Shown here piece by piece: positions 14,912-17,354 of a stretch of DNA of 17,354 nt; position 1 is the stretch's first letter; each line of letters begins with the position of its first letter. The stretch is taken from assembly GCA_045538075.1 (NCBI GenBank), contig JAZSQT010000051.1, positions 1-17,354 on the forward strand, given 5' to 3'. The notes under the pieces are model-generated. The model was given only the letters and a program-made list of their open reading frames with translations, was not told the origin of the DNA and did not search any database. Origin of the DNA: JAZSQT01 sp045538075 (GTDB taxonomy: Bacteria; Chrysiogenota; Deferribacteres; Deferribacterales; Mucispirillaceae). The translations under genes were made by a program, and so were the position numbers.

Positions 14912-17065
14912 ATGTTAAATCTCCTATTTGATGGCAGAATATTTAATTTAGTATTAAATGAGTTTTCAGCTCGTGCAGGAATATATTTTGTCTCAAAAAA
15001 CATATTTAACGAATTGTGTAACAGAAATGACGTAAAAGTCTTTTTATATTTGCCTAAAGAAGCAGAAGAAAGAATAGAAGATATAAAAAAAGAAATAGAT
15101 ATATCAAATTGTAAAATCTTATTAGACAACGATGATTTTTCTCACATTCATTCGTATTTTTCGCCTTACGATAAAAAATTAGACTTTATAGAAAAATACC
15201 CTAAAATCTCAAGTTATACTATGTTTTACGATGTAATACCTTTAATATTATTTGAATATTACGTAAATATGCCACAATATTGGTTTCATGATTTTATAAA
15301 ATCTATTAATGCAGACGATTACTATTTTACTATTTCAGAAAATACAAAAAAAGATTTCTTAAGATTAGCCCTAAAAGCAAATCCAGCCCATACAGAAACA
15401 AGCCTTATTGCTACAAATCATAAATATAACCGAAATAAGGATACCGATAAACTAAGTAATATTTGTAAAAAATATAATATCCCTACAGATAAGAAATATA
15501 TATTTTCTTTATGTTCCTTAGAACCACGTAAAAACTTGGAAAAAGCCGTTAAAAACTTTATTTCGTTTATACGTAAGCACAATATAAAAGATATGGTTTA
15601 CGTTTTAGGTGGTAATGATTGGAGCGATTTTACTGCTAAATTAAAATCAGAAATTGATGATTTTGAAAAATATGAAGATGTTATTCTTAGAGTTGGATAT
15701 ATTGATGATGAAGATTTAGAAGTGCTATATTCTAATTCTTACTGGTTTATATATACATCAAAATATGAAGGCTTTGGAATGCCTCTTCTTGAAGCTATGT
15801 CTTGTGGTTGCCCTGTTATTGGAGCAGATAATTCTTCAATGCCTGAAGTAGTTGCTGATTGTGGTATATTAGTAAATTGTGATAGCGATGAGGAGCATAT
15901 TTTAGCTTACGAAAAATATTATTACGATGACGAATATAGAAAAAATATGGCAGAAAAAGGTTATGAAAGGAGCAAACTTTTTAGCTGGCAATCTACTGTA
16001 GATGTTATGCTTAAAAAGATGCAAGAAGTAGAAGCAAAAAAATTAAATAAGCCATTAGTATCAATAATAACATCAACGTATAATATTATAGAAAACGGCA
16101 GAAAAGACTTTTTGAAACAGAATATAGAAAGTGTCAAAAATCAAAGTTATCAAAATATAGAACATATAATAATAGATGGTGAATCAACTGATAACACAAT
16201 AGAATTATTAGATGAATACAAAAATAATGGACATATAACTTATTTTATAGAAAAAAATAATGGTATCTACGATTTAATAAATAAAGGCATATTAAAAGCA
16301 AAAGGAAAATATATCTTATGCTTAAATAGTAACGATTTATTTTGTGATAATATGGCAGTAGAATATCTTGTAGCAAAGATAGAAGAATTAGAAGCCGATG
16401 CTTGTTTTGCTAATGCCAATATATGCGATAGCAACACTTTAAAAGTTATAAAAGAATGGAATGGAAAAGATTTATATAAACCATTAGTGTCTATACCATG
16501 TCATCAAACGTTTATTATAAAAAAAGATATTATTGAAGAATTAGGTTTTTATAATACAAATTACAAAATGGTAGCCGATATTATTTTTATTTTAAATATG
16601 GTAACAAATAATAAGAAAATTGTTAATATAAATAAAACTATCATATCTTGTAGAGATATAAATTTATTAGATGTAAATAGTGATATTGTAAAAAAAGAAC
16701 AAGTAAAAGCAATATATGAAGAATACGGCAAATATAATAATTTTTCTTACTTAGATATATTGAATTTAGTGTATAGTAACTATAAATTCTTAGATAAAGA
16801 TAACAAAATTAATCTTATTACGAAAGTTATTAACACTAAAAATCAAGTGCTAATAGAAAGTGTATTACAAGATGCAATAAAATACGGTAACGACTCAAGA
16901 AAAATAAAAAATATATTATTGCCCTATATAAATTTTATAAAAAAAAGTAAATTAGGTAATTTTTTATTAAAAACTGTAGTAGTAGTTACAGATGAGCTTA
17001 TTAATAATGTAAGTTATAAGGTAATTAATATATTTGGAATAAAAATTAAAATACGTTGGCAATAA
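14912..17065 (+). CDS. Two-domain glycosyltransferase, GT4 fused to GT2
   Basis: Probably adds two sugars in building a surface polysaccharide; donor and acceptor unknown. 717 residues. The N-terminal GT4 (GT-B fold, about 1-370) has LEPRKNLEK (203-211) with the Arg/Lys donor-binding pair and the EGFGMPLLE motif (Glu286, Glu294), then GCPVIGADNSSMPEV. After a short linker, GT2 (GT-A fold, about 381-600) has PLVSIITSTYN, IIIDGESTDNT (419-429), NNGIYDLINKGI (449-460) and YILCLNSND (467-475), where the metal-binding DxD position reads NSND. The C-terminal tail about 600-717 is helical and Lys/Asn-rich and ends VINIFGIKIKIRW. GAAAGGA ribosome site about 10 nt before the ATG. Single gene unit with its own promoter region. 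Confidence 0.88.
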   Translation: MLNLLFDGRIFNLVLNEFSARAGIYFVSKNIFNELCNRNDVKVFLYLPKEAEERIEDIKKEIDISNCKILLDNDDFSHIHSYFSPYDKKLDFIEKYPKISSYTMFYDVIPLILFEYYVNMPQYWFHDFIKSINADDYYFTISENTKKDFLRLALKANPAHTETSLIATNHKYNRNKDTDKLSNICKKYNIPTDKKYIFSLCSLEPRKNLEKAVKNFISFIRKHNIKDMVYVLGGNDWSDFTAKLKSEIDDFEKYEDVILRVGYIDDEDLEVLYSNSYWFIYTSKYEGFGMPLLEAMSCGCPVIGADNSSMPEVVADCGILVNCDSDEEHILAYEKYYYDDEYRKNMAEKGYERSKLFSWQSTVDVMLKKMQEVEAKKLNKPLVSIITSTYNIIENGRKDFLKQNIESVKNQSYQNIEHIIIDGESTDNTIELLDEYKNNGHITYFIEKNNGIYDLINKGILKAKGKYILCLNSNDLFCDNMAVEYLVAKIEELEADACFANANICDSNTLKVIKEWNGKDLYKPLVSIPCHQTFIIKKDIIEELGFYNTNYKMVADIIFILNMVTNNKKIVNINKTIISCRDINLLDVNSDIVKKEQVKAIYEEYGKYNNFSYLDILNLVYSNYKFLDKDNKINLITKVINTKNQVLIESVLQDAIKYGNDSRKIKNILLPYINFIKKSKLGNFLLKTVVVVTDELINNVSYKVINIFGIKIKIRWQ

Positions 17066-17215
17066 TATAAGATAAAAATAACAATATCTTTAAAAATTTA
17101 TAAATTATATAAAATACTTCTACTTACCTCAAAATACATAATAAATACAATTTTTCAAATTGAAATAGTAATTAGATATATTTATTTAAAGTAGTAACTA
17201 AAATAAATATAACAT
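17066..17215. other. AT-rich gap before the CRISPR remnant
   Basis: No gene is visible. AAGATA...TATCTT (about 17068-17091) could form a weak hairpin after the glycosyltransferase stop. No further CRISPR repeat is found one period (61 bp) to the left of the first recognisable repeat, so the array ends at 17216. Confidence 0.5.
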
Positions 17216-17292
17216 AAAACACCCCTACGTATGTAGGGAAGACTCGTAATTCATTCCTGCTACTTCTCTATTTGTAGAAACACCCCTACGTA
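17216..17292 (-). CRISPR. End of a type I-E-like CRISPR array
   Basis: One full repeat (17216-17243) and a second copy starting 61 bp later (17277) share AAACACCCCTACGTATG exactly. On the minus strand the repeat starts GTCTTCCC and ends GGGGTGTTT(C). It has a 6-bp stem CCCTAC/GTAGGG with a 4-nt loop, the layout of type I-E repeats such as that of E. coli. 28-nt repeat plus 33-nt spacer (17244-17276) gives the canonical I-E period. By analogy transcription is leftward, so 17216 is the trailer end; its terminal base differs (A for G), typical of a last repeat. The second repeat is cut after 16-18 nt by foreign sequence. No cas gene is visible. Confidence 0.65.
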
Positions 17293-17354
17293 TGAGGCGA
17301 ACCCCATTTATTGGACAAATAGATGGGGTGTTTTTATGTCAAGGAGAATTAAGT
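17293..17354 (+). mobile_element. Left end of an IS3-family (IS150-group) insertion sequence, partial
   Basis: From the TG at 17293, exactly where the second CRISPR repeat stops matching, the sequence reads TGAGGCGAACCCC..TTATTGGAC. This has the same length and much of the same sequence as the IS150-type left inverted repeat (TG....G.ACCC..TT..TTGGAC, recalled from the family). A stem-loop (17301-17329) and an AAGGAG site at 17341-17346 follow. The latter is placed to serve an orfA start codon just past the window. The 3 bp GTA (17290-17292) would be the target duplication. The rest of the element is outside the window. Confidence 0.5.
17301..17335 (+). terminator. Terminator-like hairpin inside the IS end
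   Basis: ACCCCATTTATT and AATAGATGGGGT pair over 12 bp (one G-U) around a GGACA loop, followed by G and five T. It could stop transcription entering the element from the left. Confidence 0.6.

Noticed and set aside
17305..17340. Third CRISPR unit to the right of the cut repeat
   Set aside because: One more period to the right (about 17338) shows no repeat. The shared GGGGTGTTTT there is in the opposite orientation and is explained by the hairpin.
17336..17354. ATG at 17336 (MSRRIK) as the start of a gene
   Set aside because: It has no ribosome site and follows the terminator hairpin directly. The AAGGAG at 17341-17346 suggests the true start is just beyond the window.

Overview
The window is strongly AT-rich bacterial DNA. 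Its genes point to a Gram-negative organism living with little oxygen: a periplasmic di-haem peroxidase, rubrerythrin with a PerR-type regulator, and a lipoprotein with an outer-membrane-type sorting signal. Gene order (rpsF-ssb-rpsR followed by a DUF2232 membrane protein) and the low GC fit a Deferribacterota/Mucispirillum-like or delta-proteobacterial host. That placement is inference from gene content, not a demonstrated identity.

Layout. Bases 1-425 are non-coding. They hold a GC-richer patch at the left edge, a dispersed-type palindromic repeat (227-308) and a terminator. The leftward block 426-2512 is a peroxide-defence cluster: ccp, rubrerythrin and perR. A perfect 7-1-7 palindrome lies next to the perR promoter and is probably its own operator. 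Next comes a complete leftward trp operon, trpE-G-D-C-F-B-A (9162 to 2769). Genes are packed end to end with 1-17 nt overlaps or gaps and end in a strong terminator. The 9163-9569 gap holds divergent promoters. Rightward from 9570 run rpsF-ssb-rpsR, a DUF2232 membrane protein, a FieF-like cation-efflux transporter, a large ankyrin-repeat lipoprotein and, after a 14-bp-stem terminator, a two-domain glycosyltransferase (GT4 + GT2).

The most unusual signals are two. First, the anthranilate synthase genes trpE and trpG are full-length and still joined by a TAATG junction, yet nearly every catalytic motif is gone. TrpG lost its Cys and His. TrpE lost the AGTRPRG, His, PAGT..GAPK, IRT and Mg-ligand motifs, while much of its tryptophan-binding allosteric site remains. 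The downstream trpDCFBA genes look intact. So the organism probably cannot make anthranilate with this locus, and the two genes are either decaying in frame or have been repurposed. Second, the right edge holds the end of a type I-E-like CRISPR array (61-bp period). Its second repeat is cut by what looks like the left end of an IS3-family (IS150-group) insertion sequence that continues beyond the window.
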